The notes under the pieces: model-generated
Told to the model about the DNA's origin: nothing
Databases searched by the model: none
The model's input: the letters and a program-made list of their open reading frames with translations, nothing else
In this document: piece by piece, positions 36,201 to 45,427 of the stretch
How positions within the stretch are numbered: the stretch's first letter is position 1
How the letters are laid out: every line of letters starts with the position of its first letter
Position numbers and translations under genes: made by a program
Assembly (NCBI RefSeq): GCF_040529185.1
Contig: NZ_CP159510.1
Coordinates: 1,922,001 to 1,986,000 of the forward strand
Direction of reading: 5' to 3'
Source of the DNA: Sporolactobacillus sp. Y61
GTDB lineage: Bacteria > Bacillota > Bacilli > Bacillales > Sporolactobacillaceae
DNA: 64,000 nt

Positions 36201-36787
36201 TTGATAATCGATCGGATAAAATTGCACAAATTAAGAAGCGATTAGGCATTCCGGAAAACAAGAAAATCATTTTTTACGCGCCTACCTGGCGGGTAAAAAA
36301 CTACTTCAGAATTGAAATCGACCTCCCAAGATTAAAGGAGCTGTTTGGTGATAACTATGTATTTCTGATAAAGCTTCATCATTATGTAGCAAAATCAGTG
36401 CACATTGACGAGGAAGCGTTAGAGGGATTTGTTTACAATGAATCTTCATATGATGATATCCGAGATCTTTATTTGATTGCAGATATCCTGATTACAGACT
36501 ATTCATCGGTTATGTTTGATTTCGCCATTCTGAACCGACCTATTCTGCTATATACTTATGATCTGGAGAATTACAGAGACAACCTGCGGGGTATGTATTT
36601 TGATATCATTAAAGAGGCTCCCGGACCAATCTGTCTTACTAATGAAGATCTTATTCGTGAATTGCAGAATATTGATCGGTTTCGCGAAAATTACGGAAAA
36701 AAACTCGACACATTCAGAAAGAAATTCAACACTTATGATCACGGTCAGGCAAGTGAACAATGCTTTCGAAAGATGTTTCAGAAGTAA
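33287..36787 (+). CDS. bifunctional GT2 glycosyltransferase / CDP-glycerol glycerophosphotransferase
   Basis: A 1167-residue fusion. Residues ~5-330: GT2 domain (KISVIVPIYNVQQYLEACLD, VMVNDGSSDNSG, AFVDSDDMV) with a helical tail. Residues ~370-790: beta-rich linker with YNYNWSGF. Residues ~800-1165: TagF/TagB-type CDP-glycerol transferase (ESYWGKNYECNPRALYEY, QTMHGTPLKTLG, FYAPTWR, DILITDYSSVMFD). Both active regions look intact. A polymerase making alternating sugar and glycerol-phosphate units, like the TagF-like capsule polymerases of Actinobacillus, is a reasonable inference. ATG 33287 has GTGAGGT 11 nt upstream. tagD, the CDP-glycerol maker, follows. Confidence 0.82.
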   Translation: MGIPKISVIVPIYNVQQYLEACLDSLVNQTFHDLEVIMVNDGSSDNSGDIMHKYAERYDNFFAYDKPNGGLGQARNYGLNYAKGEFIAFVDSDDMVDTEAYEKMYALAEQTHSDIVIGNVVRFNSVRKYSSVLHQKVFLKKKLKAHITRDFELIYDTTAWNKLYRRSFWEKYQLSFPEHMLYEDIPVTIPAHYLANSVDMLDDVVYYWRSRDPGDPSITQNRTNIKNLTDRLKALSMVNQFFEHHSIDDELRAAIDYKNLNTDLLVYLNKLTEADEDYIDFYIKQVSDYLKHIADEAILKLWPIDRMKYYFVKNQDKQKVLRLLDYQKSGDVARQKIIRHRNHYVVNYLYHDLVPQSYLVIDNNLQIKRKTRKVTLHDNELKIEGWAYINKINMLHKSSVTMHFSLINRETGEKIPLRQSQLKKNRSNTIKYGVWARNKYLPFRFIYNYNWSGFALTVPLDKPPFNQLSYGQYIIEGTLKAGGLVRSFILGSPVSGRKARPDALIDSAQNQAFHVEYGSNWDLHLIKEKTNHMVDKISRDGSVIRLTGTASNLDQLDQYEGILLKNIKNGAFFHFPGYKKQLQFFCDIPTDIYQDDSMFGDWDVYILSGNEKKPIFRRVSSKEKMDIGFAEISVNSNRKGYLKFRVRRYGGELIKFNLSREILSIAVAAPFSWNNNDKPINNMHLLLRADDNNEMIRIPMQGTGQLDRYGREILKGGLNLNRQLNTNILRHTAFYMYLSKGSENDDDLNVIYSDNLDQRNVEYDHKIYHFRQKKESLALNIYAKWGWIDRGKVRRAVLRKLFYPVVRLLPMKKKMIIFESYWGKNYECNPRALYEYIDKNYPKYKTVWSLRDPLTHIEGSAEKIRMHSLKYYYYMATAKYFVNNVNFPDFYRKRKDAVELQTMHGTPLKTLGLDVPGEIKPGKNKEKYLEKNRRWDYLCVPSDYVENIAKRAFDHRAEVIRTGYPRNDKLFFDNRSDKIAQIKKRLGIPENKKIIFYAPTWRVKNYFRIEIDLPRLKELFGDNYVFLIKLHHYVAKSVHIDEEALEGFVYNESSYDDIRDLYLIADILITDYSSVMFDFAILNRPILLYTYDLENYRDNLRGMYFDIIKEAPGPICLTNEDLIRELQNIDRFRENYGKKLDTFRKKFNTYDHGQASEQCFRKMFQK

Positions 36788-36919
36788 ACAATGGTAAATT
36801 CTGTTCTGTGCATTGAGTTAAACCCTTTCCAGAATTATAATTGTGTAAACAGGACAGCACTTTATAGATATGACCAAATTGTATGTTACCAACTGCTCAA
36901 GTAACGGGGAGAGATATAC

Positions 36920-37315
36920 ATGAAAAAAATTCTGACATACGGCACATTCGACCTTCTTCATTATGGTCATATTAACTTGTTAAAGCGTGCGAAAGAATTA
37001 GGCGATTATTTAATTGTCGGCTTATCAACCGATGAGTTCAATGCGCAGAAGCATAAGGAAGCCTATCATAGTTTTGAACATCGGAAACTGATTCTGGAGG
37101 CTATCCGTTATGTGGATCTTGTCATACCGGAATCAAATTGGGGACAAAAAGTTGATGATGTAAAAAAATATGATGTCGATATTTTTGTCATGGGTGACGA
37201 CTGGAAAGGTAAATTTGATTTTCTGAAGGATTATTGTCAGGTGGTTTATCTGCCGAGGACTGTCGGCATTTCAACGACTAAAATTAAACAGGATCTTTAC
37301 TCAATGAAAAAATGA
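36920..37315 (+). CDS. tagD: glycerol-3-phosphate cytidylyltransferase
   Basis: A 131-residue enzyme that makes CDP-glycerol, the donor for poly(glycerol phosphate) teichoic acids. It starts KKILTYGTFDLLHYGHINLL with the His14-x-x-His17 nucleotidyl-transfer motif, has the AYHSFEHRK block, and ends LPRTVGISTTKIK, the conserved RTEGISTT-type motif. It is nearly identical in length and pattern to B. subtilis TagD. GGGGAGAG precedes the ATG. It overlaps the next gene by 4 nt (ATGA). Confidence 0.96.
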   Translation: MKKILTYGTFDLLHYGHINLLKRAKELGDYLIVGLSTDEFNAQKHKEAYHSFEHRKLILEAIRYVDLVIPESNWGQKVDDVKKYDVDIFVMGDDWKGKFDFLKDYCQVVYLPRTVGISTTKIKQDLYSMKK

Positions 37316-38517
37316 TCAGAGAAGCAGCCGTTTTTCTATATCTTCTTTACTTTAGAATCATCTTTTTTGTTTTCAAAATCTGTTGCCGAAGGAAAAATAA
37401 GATTGTCTTTGTTGTTTCCTTCAGCGATAACCCAAAATGTGTTGCCCGGGAAATTATGCGACAAGGCATTCGGGCACAGCTGATCTTTCTTTGCAGGGGA
37501 AAGTGTATCGATGATTTTAAAGGTCAAAAGGTTCTGCCATTTGAAACGGACAATCCTGTGACCATCCTCTTATCGGCGTATCATTTAGCCACGGCATCTG
37601 TAGTTTTTGTCGATAATTATTATGGGTTTCTTTCGGTTGTTCATTTTAAAAAGGGGGTTCGTTGCCTCCAACTATGGCATGCTGCAGGAGCCATGAAGAC
37701 ATTTGGACTTGAGGATCACACCGTGTCGTTCAGATCGAAACAGGCAAAACGACGTTTTTTACGTGTTTACAGTCATTTTGACCAAATTGTTGTCGGATCC
37801 GATCGTATGGCTGAGATTTTCAGCAGGTCATTTCATCTGGATGATAAACATATGCTCAGGTCAGGTGTACCGAGGACAGACCGGTTTTATGATCGCAATT
37901 ATATCAGGGATTCCGTTAACTCTATAACATCCAGATACGGTAAAAAAAAGAAGATCCTGTATGCGCCGACATTTCGCGAGGGCCAGGGAGAACCCTTTCA
38001 GCTGTCTCTTGACTTAGATCTGATGGAGCGAGAATTAGGAAAAGAGTATCTCTTATTTTTACGATTGCATCCTTTGGATCATTTGAGATACGCCAGGGAA
38101 CGATCCGGCTGGAGCGATGATTTTGTGATTGACTGTACGGACTGGCCGGATCTTAATCCGTTGCTGTGCTCCTGTGATCTGTTAATAACCGACTATTCAT
38201 CTATTCCGTTTGAGTACGCGCTGCTCCACAAACCCATGATTTTCTATATTTATGATTTAAATCAGTACCAGAAAGAAAGAGGTTTGCAGAAGCATTACCT
38301 TGAAGGTTTACCGGGACCTGCAGCTCGAAGTACAGAAGAGGTCGTAAGCCTGATTCAAAGGGGAGCGTATGATCTGAATAAAATAGAGGCATTTGCTGAA
38401 GAATGGAACACTTACTCCAGAGGTCATTCAAGCCGGAATGTGGTTGATTTTATGAGATCTGCAGCTCCCTGGCTGCAATCAAGTACCGTATCGAAGCCAG
38501 AGCGTGACAGAGGCTGA
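37312..38517 (+). CDS. TagB-like CDP-glycerol glycerophosphotransferase
   Basis: A 401-residue single-domain transferase of the TagB/TagF family: a hydrophobic N-terminal stretch (FLYLLYFRIIFFVFKIC), a CLQLWHAAGAMKTFGL motif replacing the longer form's HGTPLK, a YAPTFREG motif and DLLITDYSSIPFEYALLHKP near the C-terminus. TagB adds the first glycerol phosphate to the linkage disaccharide; this shorter protein fits such a priming role, though the exact acceptor is not known. It is coupled to tagD by ATGA. Confidence 0.82.
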   Translation: MIREAAVFLYLLYFRIIFFVFKICCRRKNKIVFVVSFSDNPKCVAREIMRQGIRAQLIFLCRGKCIDDFKGQKVLPFETDNPVTILLSAYHLATASVVFVDNYYGFLSVVHFKKGVRCLQLWHAAGAMKTFGLEDHTVSFRSKQAKRRFLRVYSHFDQIVVGSDRMAEIFSRSFHLDDKHMLRSGVPRTDRFYDRNYIRDSVNSITSRYGKKKKILYAPTFREGQGEPFQLSLDLDLMERELGKEYLLFLRLHPLDHLRYARERSGWSDDFVIDCTDWPDLNPLLCSCDLLITDYSSIPFEYALLHKPMIFYIYDLNQYQKERGLQKHYLEGLPGPAARSTEEVVSLIQRGAYDLNKIEAFAEEWNTYSRGHSSRNVVDFMRSAAPWLQSSTVSKPERDRG

Positions 38518-38555
38518 TCGTGATTTCAGTTATTATCAGGATGTGAATAATCTGT

Positions 38556-40160
38556 ATGTCCTTACCAAAAATCAGTGTGATTGTGCCCATTTATAATGTA
38601 CAAAGATATTTAAAAGCCTGTTTAAATGCTCTTGCGAAACAATCGTATAACAACATTGAAGTGATTATGGTCAATGACGGATCGACTGATAATAGCGGAA
38701 AGATCATGCATCACTACGCTAAGCGCTATACTCATTTTTTCGCTCATGATAAACGAAATGGCGGACTGGGGCAGGCCAGAAATTATGGCCTGCAATTTGT
38801 AAGTGGAAAATATATTGCTTTTGTCGATTCTGATGACCTTGTTACACCGCATGCTTACGAAAAAATGGTCTCAACAATCGAAAAGACGCAGTCTGATATG
38901 GTCATCGGTCATGTGACCCGCTTTAATTCATACAAAAAATTCCCTTCCGGCCTGCACCAGTTAGTGTTTAAGAAAAAGAGTCTTAAAGACCATATTACGC
39001 GCAATCATGATCTGGTCTATGATACGACGGCATGGAATAAGCTGTACCGCAGGTCGTTCTGGGAAGCCAATCATTTTTCTTTTCCTGAGGGTATGCTTTA
39101 CGAGGATATCCCGGTTACATTTCCCGCCCATTACCTTGCACATTCTGTGGATGTTCTTGATGATGTGGTCTATCTGTGGCGTTACAGAAATTTCAGCAGT
39201 CCGTCCATCACTCAGGACAGAACGGACATTAAAAATCTGGAAGATCGGTTAAAAGCTATTGACAGTGTGAACCATTTTTTTGAAACCCATGATATTGATG
39301 ATGACCTGCGTTCGGCAATGGATTTTAAGCTGTTAAAGATTGATTTATTACTTTATTTAAATCGCTTAGACCTATGTGGAGAAGATTTCGTCAATCTGTT
39401 TTTTGAAAAAGTGAATCAATACCTGAATGTTATCCCTGAAAGGGTCTTACTCCAGCTTCCGCCTGTCGACAGGATCAAATACTATTATGTTAAAAAGCGG
39501 GATAAACAGAGGTTATTTGAAGTCTTAAGCTACGCGAAAAGCGGAGCATTCAGAAGGCAAAAACCTATAAAGCGTAAGGGACATTATTACTTCAGCAGTC
39601 CTTTAAGTAATCCATTGCCTGATCACTATCTGATCATGGATCAACAGATGACTGCTGTGCGCACGCTGAAAAGGATCCGCTGGAAGAAACATACACTGTC
39701 CATCAGTGGCGGTGCTTATATTAAAAGTGTTGATCTGACTGATCGGTCGGATGTCGCTATGATATTTTCACTGGTGAACGATGCTACAGAGGAGAAATAT
39801 CCGATTGATAAGACCAGGTTAACGAAAACATGGAGAAATACACTCTCTGCGGCTATTGGAGGAAGGCTCAGTCACCCGCATATTGATTTTGTTTACAACT
39901 ACAATTGGTCAGGATATACACTGAATATTTCATTCGATCAGCTTCCTTTTTCGACACTACCCGAGGGAATATATTATTTACGCGGAACAATTAACGCAGA
40001 AGATTTGAGCAGGTCTTTCAGGGCAGGACGACTAAAATGGAGAAATCGGACACTTATGGCAAGAGATGTTGGACAGAGAATGGTTCAGATCCATTTCAGC
40101 GGGAATGGAGATATGTACTTCAGAGTGTATCATGGTCAGAGGGTGCAGCCTGATGCGTAA
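38556..40160 (+). CDS. GT2 glycosyltransferase with C-terminal beta-rich region (split counterpart of the fusion)
   Basis: A 534-residue protein closely similar to the first half of the fusion at 33.3 kb: PKISVIVPIYNVQRYLKACL, VMVNDGSTDNSG, IAFVDSDDLV, the TTAWNKLYRRSFWE block and the linker motif YNYNWSGY. It ends after the first linker module instead of continuing into a CDP-glycerol transferase. The next gene starts 8 nt before its stop and encodes that missing part. The two genes together therefore correspond to one fused paralogue. Confidence 0.82.
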   Translation: MSLPKISVIVPIYNVQRYLKACLNALAKQSYNNIEVIMVNDGSTDNSGKIMHHYAKRYTHFFAHDKRNGGLGQARNYGLQFVSGKYIAFVDSDDLVTPHAYEKMVSTIEKTQSDMVIGHVTRFNSYKKFPSGLHQLVFKKKSLKDHITRNHDLVYDTTAWNKLYRRSFWEANHFSFPEGMLYEDIPVTFPAHYLAHSVDVLDDVVYLWRYRNFSSPSITQDRTDIKNLEDRLKAIDSVNHFFETHDIDDDLRSAMDFKLLKIDLLLYLNRLDLCGEDFVNLFFEKVNQYLNVIPERVLLQLPPVDRIKYYYVKKRDKQRLFEVLSYAKSGAFRRQKPIKRKGHYYFSSPLSNPLPDHYLIMDQQMTAVRTLKRIRWKKHTLSISGGAYIKSVDLTDRSDVAMIFSLVNDATEEKYPIDKTRLTKTWRNTLSAAIGGRLSHPHIDFVYNYNWSGYTLNISFDQLPFSTLPEGIYYLRGTINAEDLSRSFRAGRLKWRNRTLMARDVGQRMVQIHFSGNGDMYFRVYHGQRVQPDA

Positions 40161-41343
40161 ACACATGTTTCGTGCGATAAAGGGTATTGTTCAAAAGCTC
40201 TATACTGTTGGCTTTGCCGTGCTGGGCAAACTTCCCGTAAAGCGCAGACTGATCGTGTTTGAAAGCTTCTTTGGCAGGCAGTACAGTTGTAACCCCAGAG
40301 CAATATATGAGTATATGCATGTGCACTGCCCGGACTGTCAACTGATATGGAGCGCGGCACGTGGCTGTGAGCAGATCTTTGAAAAGCATGATATTCCCTA
40401 TGTCAGGCGCTATTCATTACGCTGGCTGCTCTTCATGACCCAGGCCGGCTACTGGGTCACTAATATTCGCTATCCCGACTGGTTCAGGAAACCGGCACAC
40501 ACCATTTTCCTGCAAACCTGGCATGGGACGCCTTTAAAACGTCTGGCTCTTGATATAGAGGAGTGGCATGAACCGGGTGTTGCTGCTGATCTATATAAGA
40601 AGCAGTTTAAAAAAGATTCTGCTATGTGGGATTACCTGATTTCTCCCAATCATTATTCTTCGAAAATTTTCCGCCGCGCTTTTGGTTTTAAAGGAACCCT
40701 GGTTGAATCCGGATATCCGCGTAACGATATTCTGTATCAGGCAAATCGCCCGGCAGAGATCGAACAGCTGAAAAAGGAATGCGGGCTCCCACGTGACAGG
40801 AAGGTCATACTCTACGCACCCACGTGGCGGGACGATCAGTTTTATGATAAGGGGAAATACAAATTCAGGCTGGCTCTGGATCTGGACAAGATGCAGGAAG
40901 CATTGGGTAAAGACTACATCATTTTGCTGCGCCTGCATTATCTGGTCGCTGATCATCTTGATTTATCCGATTATCATGGGTTTGTTTATGACTTTTCGAA
41001 ATTTGAAGATATACGCGGGCTCTATCTGCTGTCTGATCTTCTGATTACGGATTACTCGTCGGTTTTCTTTGATTATGCCAATCTTCACCGGCCCATGATC
41101 TTTTTCGCTTACGATCTTGATCAGTACAGGGATCATTTACGGGGTTTTTACTTCGATTATGAAAAAAAAGCGCCCGGACCAATTGTACAGACAACGGATG
41201 GTGTTCTCCAGGCTATTCACACTTATGAAAGAACAGAATACCGCCCATGGCCGAACTTTGAAGCTTTCTATCGTCAATTCTGTGCGCTTGAGAATGGAAG
41301 TTCATCGCAGCAGGTGGTCAGACGTGTCTTTAAAAAGGTATGA
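40153..41343 (+). CDS. CDP-glycerol glycerophosphotransferase (TagF-like; split counterpart)
   Basis: A 396-residue transferase: ESFFGRQYSCNPRAIYEYM, QTWHGTPLKRLALDI with the catalytic His region, LYAPTWRD and DLLITDYSSVFFDYANLHRP, followed by APGPIV. It matches the C-terminal third of the 33.3 kb fusion. ATG 40153 has AGAGGGTG about 7 nt upstream and overlaps the preceding gene by 8 nt, so the pair is coupled. It lacks the second linker module of the fusion. Confidence 0.85.
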   Translation: MRKHMFRAIKGIVQKLYTVGFAVLGKLPVKRRLIVFESFFGRQYSCNPRAIYEYMHVHCPDCQLIWSAARGCEQIFEKHDIPYVRRYSLRWLLFMTQAGYWVTNIRYPDWFRKPAHTIFLQTWHGTPLKRLALDIEEWHEPGVAADLYKKQFKKDSAMWDYLISPNHYSSKIFRRAFGFKGTLVESGYPRNDILYQANRPAEIEQLKKECGLPRDRKVILYAPTWRDDQFYDKGKYKFRLALDLDKMQEALGKDYIILLRLHYLVADHLDLSDYHGFVYDFSKFEDIRGLYLLSDLLITDYSSVFFDYANLHRPMIFFAYDLDQYRDHLRGFYFDYEKKAPGPIVQTTDGVLQAIHTYERTEYRPWPNFEAFYRQFCALENGSSSQQVVRRVFKKV

Positions 41344-41405
41344 CAAGGTTTTCACTTCTCCTTGAAAAAGTGTAAAATTATGACTTATTCTGTCCAAAAA
41401 CATGG

Positions 41406-41411
41406 TATAAT
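41406..41411 (+). promoter_or_regulatory. extended -10 promoter of the uspA-like gene
   Basis: TGGTATAAT is an extended -10 box 62 nt before the start codon. No good -35 is seen, as is usual for this class. Confidence 0.5.
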
Positions 41412-41472
41412 ACGAATAGAGACAGATCATTCAAAAATGTTTTATTACTGGTCAGGAAGGTTGGTGGCTGAT

Positions 41473-41910
41473 ATGTATGAGATTCTGGTGCCTGTCGATG
41501 GTTCCGATCCTGCTCGCAGGGCCGTTAAGGAAGCGGTTTCAATCGCGGAGGGTAAGAAGGATGTTGAAATTACCTTGCTTTATGTGAGCCCGTCTCCGGT
41601 ATATTTTCCCTTTTACTCGATGGTCGGCCCATCACTGGATGCAGACGTTAAAGAAGTAGAAGAAAAAGAAGGAAATCAAATGCTTGATGACCTGATTACA
41701 GAAGAATCAAAGAGCGCCAATGTGACCCTTAAGAAAAAGCACTTATATGGTATTGCTGCACAGGAAATCTGCGATTACGCCAATGACACGAAGAAAGATC
41801 TGATTGTCATGGGTAATCGCGGCATGGGTGCTTTCGGTCAGGTGATTCTTGGCAGTGTCAGCAACAAGGTCCTCCACCTGGCAAACTGTCCGGTCATGAT
41901 TGTCAAATAA
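41473..41910 (+). CDS. universal stress protein A family
   Basis: A 145-residue single-domain UspA: MYEILVPVDGSDPARRA at the start and GNRGMGAFGQVILGSVSNKV, the ATP-binding G-x2-G-x9-GS motif of the ATP-binding subgroup, followed by CPVMIVK. ATG 41473 is chosen as the typical family start, with GGAAGG 12 nt upstream; a GTG 9 nt earlier is also possible. These proteins increase under many stresses; the specific role is open. Confidence 0.88.
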   Translation: MYEILVPVDGSDPARRAVKEAVSIAEGKKDVEITLLYVSPSPVYFPFYSMVGPSLDADVKEVEEKEGNQMLDDLITEESKSANVTLKKKHLYGIAAQEICDYANDTKKDLIVMGNRGMGAFGQVILGSVSNKVLHLANCPVMIVK

Positions 41911-42084
41911 CAGCTGAGATTCAGCAGACCTCTGCAATTGTATTCTTTGCAGAGGTTTTTATTATGGTCTATCATAATAAGTGTCAGGTGATCGGATTGG
42001 GTCATCATTTTCAGATGCCAAAGGTTCATCTGTATTCATCGGCGTGTCTGACTAAAAAAAATTTTATTTTTTGGATTCAAACCC

Positions 42085-42140
42085 TTGAAAGTCAAAAAAG
42101 GTCAGACTATAATAGAGCCATAAGGTCAAAGATGGTCAAA
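42085..42140 (+). promoter_or_regulatory. clpE promoter with two CtsR boxes
   Basis: TTGAAA (42085) and TATAAT (42108) have a 17-nt spacer. Downstream AGGTCAAAGATGGTCAAA (42123-42140) is a perfect CtsR heptad repeat; AGTCAAAAAAGGTCAGA (42090-42106) inside the spacer is a second, near-perfect copy. Repression by CtsR and induction by heat is expected. Confidence 0.85.
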
Positions 42141-42177
42141 TGACCATCGGATAACAGCCATAAGGAGGCAGGGTCTT

Positions 42178-44370
42178 ATGCTTTGTGACGAATGTAAAGT
42201 GAACCCGGCAACGATCGATATGAATGTGATCGTGAACGGGCAGCAAAAGCATTTACATTTATGTGAGGAATGTTATGCGAAGATGAGAAATAATTTAAAT
42301 AGGTCGTCCTTCTTCCAGAGCGGATCACCATTCGATGATTTGTTCAGGAGTTTCATGCAGCCGACTTTCTCGTCGGGAGAAAATAAAGCACAGGAAAATG
42401 GTATGGCATTTAATGGTCAGGGACAGCCTGTGGGTGGCGGCGGCGGTCGCCGGGGCGGATTACTCGATTCGCTCGGACGTAATCTGACTGACGCTGCAAG
42501 AAAAGGGAAAATAGATCCGATCATTGGACGTGACCGTGAAGTTCAGCTCGTTATTGAAACGCTGAACCGGAGAAATAAGAATAACCCTGTTCTGATCGGT
42601 GAAGCAGGTGTAGGTAAAACGGCCATAGCCGAAGGACTTGCACTAAAAATTGTTGAAGGCAAGGTGCCGGCTAAACTGGCCAATAAAGAGATATATCTGC
42701 TGGATGTATCTTCACTTGTTGCCGGGACAGGGATCCGCGGTCAGTTTGAGCAGCGAATGAAGCAATTAATGAATGAGCTGGAGAAACGGAAGAATGTGAT
42801 CCTGTTCATTGATGAAGTCCATCTTCTTGTCGGCGCAGGATCTGCAGAAGGTGGATCCATGGATGCCGGGAACATTCTGAAACCGGCGCTCGCACGCGGT
42901 GAGCTCCAGATCATGGGTGCGACAACGCTGAAAGAATACCGTAAAATTGAAAAGGACGCGGCTCTTGAACGTCGTTTCCAGCCGATCATCGTCAATGAAC
43001 CGACAGCAGAGCAGACCGTACGCATTCTTAAGGGTATCCAGTCAAAGTACGAAAAGTATCATCACGTACATTATACGGATGACGCGATCAGGGCATGTGT
43101 AAACTTGTCTGCCCGCTACATCCAGGATCGTTTCCTTCCTGATAAAGCGATCGATCTGATGGATGAATCAGGATCGAAAATGAATCTGAATCTGACTCCT
43201 GTAGATACGGAGAGTGTTAAGAAGAAGATTGCAGAAATTTCCGCGGCCAAGGCGGAAGCAACAAAGAACGAACAGTTCGAGGCTGCGGCAAGACTTCGTG
43301 ATCAGGAACATGCTTATCAGAAGCAGCTCGAACAGCTGGAGAAGATTAAATCCAATGGAACCGAACCTCCTGTTGCCGGTCATGAAGCCGTTGTTACAGC
43401 AGATCTGATTCAGCAGATTGTTGAAGATCGTACGGGCATACCGGTTCGTAAACTTCAGAGTGACGAGCAGAATAAAATGCGCAATCTTGAAGATCGTTTA
43501 AATCAGAAGGTCATTGGTCAGAAGGAAGCCGTGCAAAGAGTTTCCCGCGCCATTCGCCGCAACAGAACCGGATTCAGAAAATCGGAACGCCCGATTGGAT
43601 CATTCCTGTTTGTCGGACCGACCGGAGTCGGGAAAACGGAGCTTGCGAAAACACTCGCCTATGAAATGTTCGGTGAACGTGATGCGATGATTCGTCTTGA
43701 TATGAGTGAATACATGGAGAAACACTCAGTCTCTAAACTGATTGGTGCACCTCCGGGCTATGTCGGACATGAAGAAGCCGGCCAGTTAACAGAAAAGGTA
43801 CGTCGTAAACCATACAGTATTATTCTGGTTGATGAAATTGAAAAAGCTCATCCGGATGTCATGCATATGTTCCTGCAGATTCTGGACGACGGCCGTCTGA
43901 CCGACAGCATGGGTCGAACAGTAAGCTTTAAAGATACCATCATTATCATGACGAGTAATGCCGGCATTTCGAACCGGAGAGCCACCGTCGGATTCGGTGC
44001 GACGGACAGCCATGATGATATGATCAAACAGCTGGAAAACTACTTCCAGCCGGAATTCCTGAACCGCTTTGATGCGATTGTGAAATTTAATTCACTGAAA
44101 CGGGAAGATCTGATCGGTATTGTTAGTCTGATGCTTGAAGACATTAATAAGGCAGCGGACGAACAGGGTCTGGAGCTTCACGTCACAGACGCAGCGAAGA
44201 GAAAACTGGCCGAACTGGGATATAATCCTGAATTCGGTGCACGTCCACTCCGTCGTGTTCTCGAAGAAAAGATTGAAGATAAGATTTCTGATCTGCTTCT
44301 CGATAATGATCAGGCAAAGAAGATCATGGTCGATGAAGAGAACGGTGAAATCAAAGTAACAGCAGCCTGA
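42178..44370 (+). CDS. clpE: ClpE, Hsp100 ATPase with zinc finger
   Basis: A 730-residue AAA+ unfoldase that works with ClpP on misfolded or regulatory proteins. The N-terminal zinc finger has Cys3, Cys6, Cys29 and Cys32. The first AAA domain has Walker A GEAGVGKT (about 141) and [13 protein letters not shown]; a UVR-like segment ([14 protein letters not shown]) lies in the middle; the second AAA domain has GPTGVGKT (about 480) and [14 protein letters not shown]. The N-terminal zinc finger distinguishes ClpE from ClpC. AAGGAGG precedes the ATG. Two CtsR boxes in the promoter match the class III heat-shock control of B. subtilis clpE. Confidence 0.96.
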   Translation: MLCDECKVNPATIDMNVIVNGQQKHLHLCEECYAKMRNNLNRSSFFQSGSPFDDLFRSFMQPTFSSGENKAQENGMAFNGQGQPVGGGGGRRGGLLDSLGRNLTDAARKGKIDPIIGRDREVQLVIETLNRRNKNNPVLIGEAGVGKTAIAEGLALKIVEGKVPAKLANKEIYLLDVSSLVAGTGIRGQFEQRMKQLMNELEKRKNVILFIDEVHLLVGAGSAEGGSMDAGNILKPALARGELQIMGATTLKEYRKIEKDAALERRFQPIIVNEPTAEQTVRILKGIQSKYEKYHHVHYTDDAIRACVNLSARYIQDRFLPDKAIDLMDESGSKMNLNLTPVDTESVKKKIAEISAAKAEATKNEQFEAAARLRDQEHAYQKQLEQLEKIKSNGTEPPVAGHEAVVTADLIQQIVEDRTGIPVRKLQSDEQNKMRNLEDRLNQKVIGQKEAVQRVSRAIRRNRTGFRKSERPIGSFLFVGPTGVGKTELAKTLAYEMFGERDAMIRLDMSEYMEKHSVSKLIGAPPGYVGHEEAGQLTEKVRRKPYSIILVDEIEKAHPDVMHMFLQILDDGRLTDSMGRTVSFKDTIIIMTSNAGISNRRATVGFGATDSHDDMIKQLENYFQPEFLNRFDAIVKFNSLKREDLIGIVSLMLEDINKAADEQGLELHVTDAAKRKLAELGYNPEFGARPLRRVLEEKIEDKISDLLLDNDQAKKIMVDEENGEIKVTAA

Positions 44371-44377
44371 CAGGCAG

Positions 44378-44421
44378 TAAAAAGACCGGCACCTCAATCA
44401 TGAGGTGCCGGTCTTTTTTTG
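44378..44421. terminator. terminator between clpE and def
   Basis: Perfect 15-bp stem AGACCGGCACCTCA/TGAGGTGCCGGTCT with flanking A and T runs, so it may work in both directions. Confidence 0.9.
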
Positions 44422-44431
44422 ACTGAGAGAA

Positions 44432-44989
44432 TCAGAATTCTTCATGCTGGACGACATGATCCGGAATCTTAAAGGGATTATCCTTATTTATCCGGTCAAA
44501 GAACAGAATGCCATTCAAGTGATCAATTTCATGCTGGATGGCAATGGCGGGATAGCCCTTCAGTCGCAGTTTCAGCGGTTTCCCGTCGATATCGAAGGCC
44601 TTAACTTTTACACGGGCATGACGGGGCACGAAGCCGGGCACATCCCGGTCGACGGACAGGCATCCCTCTCCGCCTTCAAGATAGGTGTTCTCGACGGAAT
44701 GGCTGATAATTTTGGGATTAAACAGCGTATATTCATAATGTTTGCCCTTTTCATCATCCAGAAACAGGGCAATCATACGTTTGCTGATCGCAATTTGCGG
44801 TGCTGCAATTCCGATACCCGCGCGTAGATGATATTTTTTTGCTGTTTTTTCGTCCTGGCTGTTTTTCAGGAACTCCAGCATATCCCTTAATGTCTGCTTT
44901 TCTTCGTCTGTTGCAGGAAGCGGGACCTCTTTTGCAACTTGTCTGAGAATCGGGTTTCCTTCCCGAATGATATCATCCATAGTAATCAT
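44432..44989 (-). CDS. def: peptide deformylase
   Basis: A 185-residue enzyme that removes the N-formyl group from nascent peptides using a metal ion. The three motifs are intact: GIGIAAPQI (58-66), EGCLSV with Cys110, and QHEIDHLNG with His153, Glu154 and His157. The insertions between motifs are typical of the larger type II (Gram-positive) enzymes, as in B. subtilis YkrB. It has GGAGTG upstream of the ATG and is convergent with clpE. Confidence 0.95.
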   Translation of the reverse strand: MITMDDIIREGNPILRQVAKEVPLPATDEEKQTLRDMLEFLKNSQDEKTAKKYHLRAGIGIAAPQIAISKRMIALFLDDEKGKHYEYTLFNPKIISHSVENTYLEGGEGCLSVDRDVPGFVPRHARVKVKAFDIDGKPLKLRLKGYPAIAIQHEIDHLNGILFFDRINKDNPFKIPDHVVQHEEF

Positions 44990-45095
44990 AAATGACGCAC
45001 TCCTTCAATAAAAAACTCCAGCTGATGCTATAAGATAAGTGTAACATTAAATCTCTTCTGTGTTTACTGTTCCGCACATAAGGGGTGAAAATGAT

Positions 45096-45129
45096 TTGAC
45101 ATGATCATGAAAACGTGACAAAATATAAA
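45096..45129 (+). promoter_or_regulatory. promoter region of tyrS
   Basis: TTGACA at 45096-45101 is a perfect -35; the -10 is one of several AT-rich words in CAAAATATAAA. It precedes the T-box leader. Confidence 0.45.
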
Positions 45130-45150
45130 TTACTTCTAAATCATCGTATA

Positions 45151-45378
45151 CGTTGAAGGGAAAAAGTAGCAGCTGCTGCCGACTATCAGAGATCCGGCGG
45201 ATGGTGCAAGCCGGAAGCAGGCAGCTGACGAATTACTACCCGGAGTATTCTTCCGTGAACACCGAAGTAGCGGAAGACGGCGGATCGCCGTTAGTTCAAT
45301 GAAGCGGCCGGAGTCACGAATCCGGTCACAAGGATGGTACCGTGCATGAAGCGCTCCTTATTACAGGAGCGCTTTTTA
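45151..45378 (+). promoter_or_regulatory. T-box riboswitch leader for tyrS
   Basis: The T-box AGGATGGTACCGTGC (45331-45345) precedes a terminator AAGCGCTCCT/AGGAGCGCTT with TTTTT (45349-45377). Stem I contains AAAAGTAGC and a later TACTAC at 45234-45239, consistent with a Tyr UAC specifier. Uncharged tRNA-Tyr would be sensed to prevent termination. Confidence 0.88.
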
Positions 45379-45427
45379 TATTGCCGGTTTTTTTCCGGCA
45401 GAAAAAAGGAAAAAGGTGAGATCAATA

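Noticed and set aside
36018..36245. open frame inside the GT2/TagF fusion
   Set aside because: Out-of-frame shadow of a conserved coding region; no start signals.
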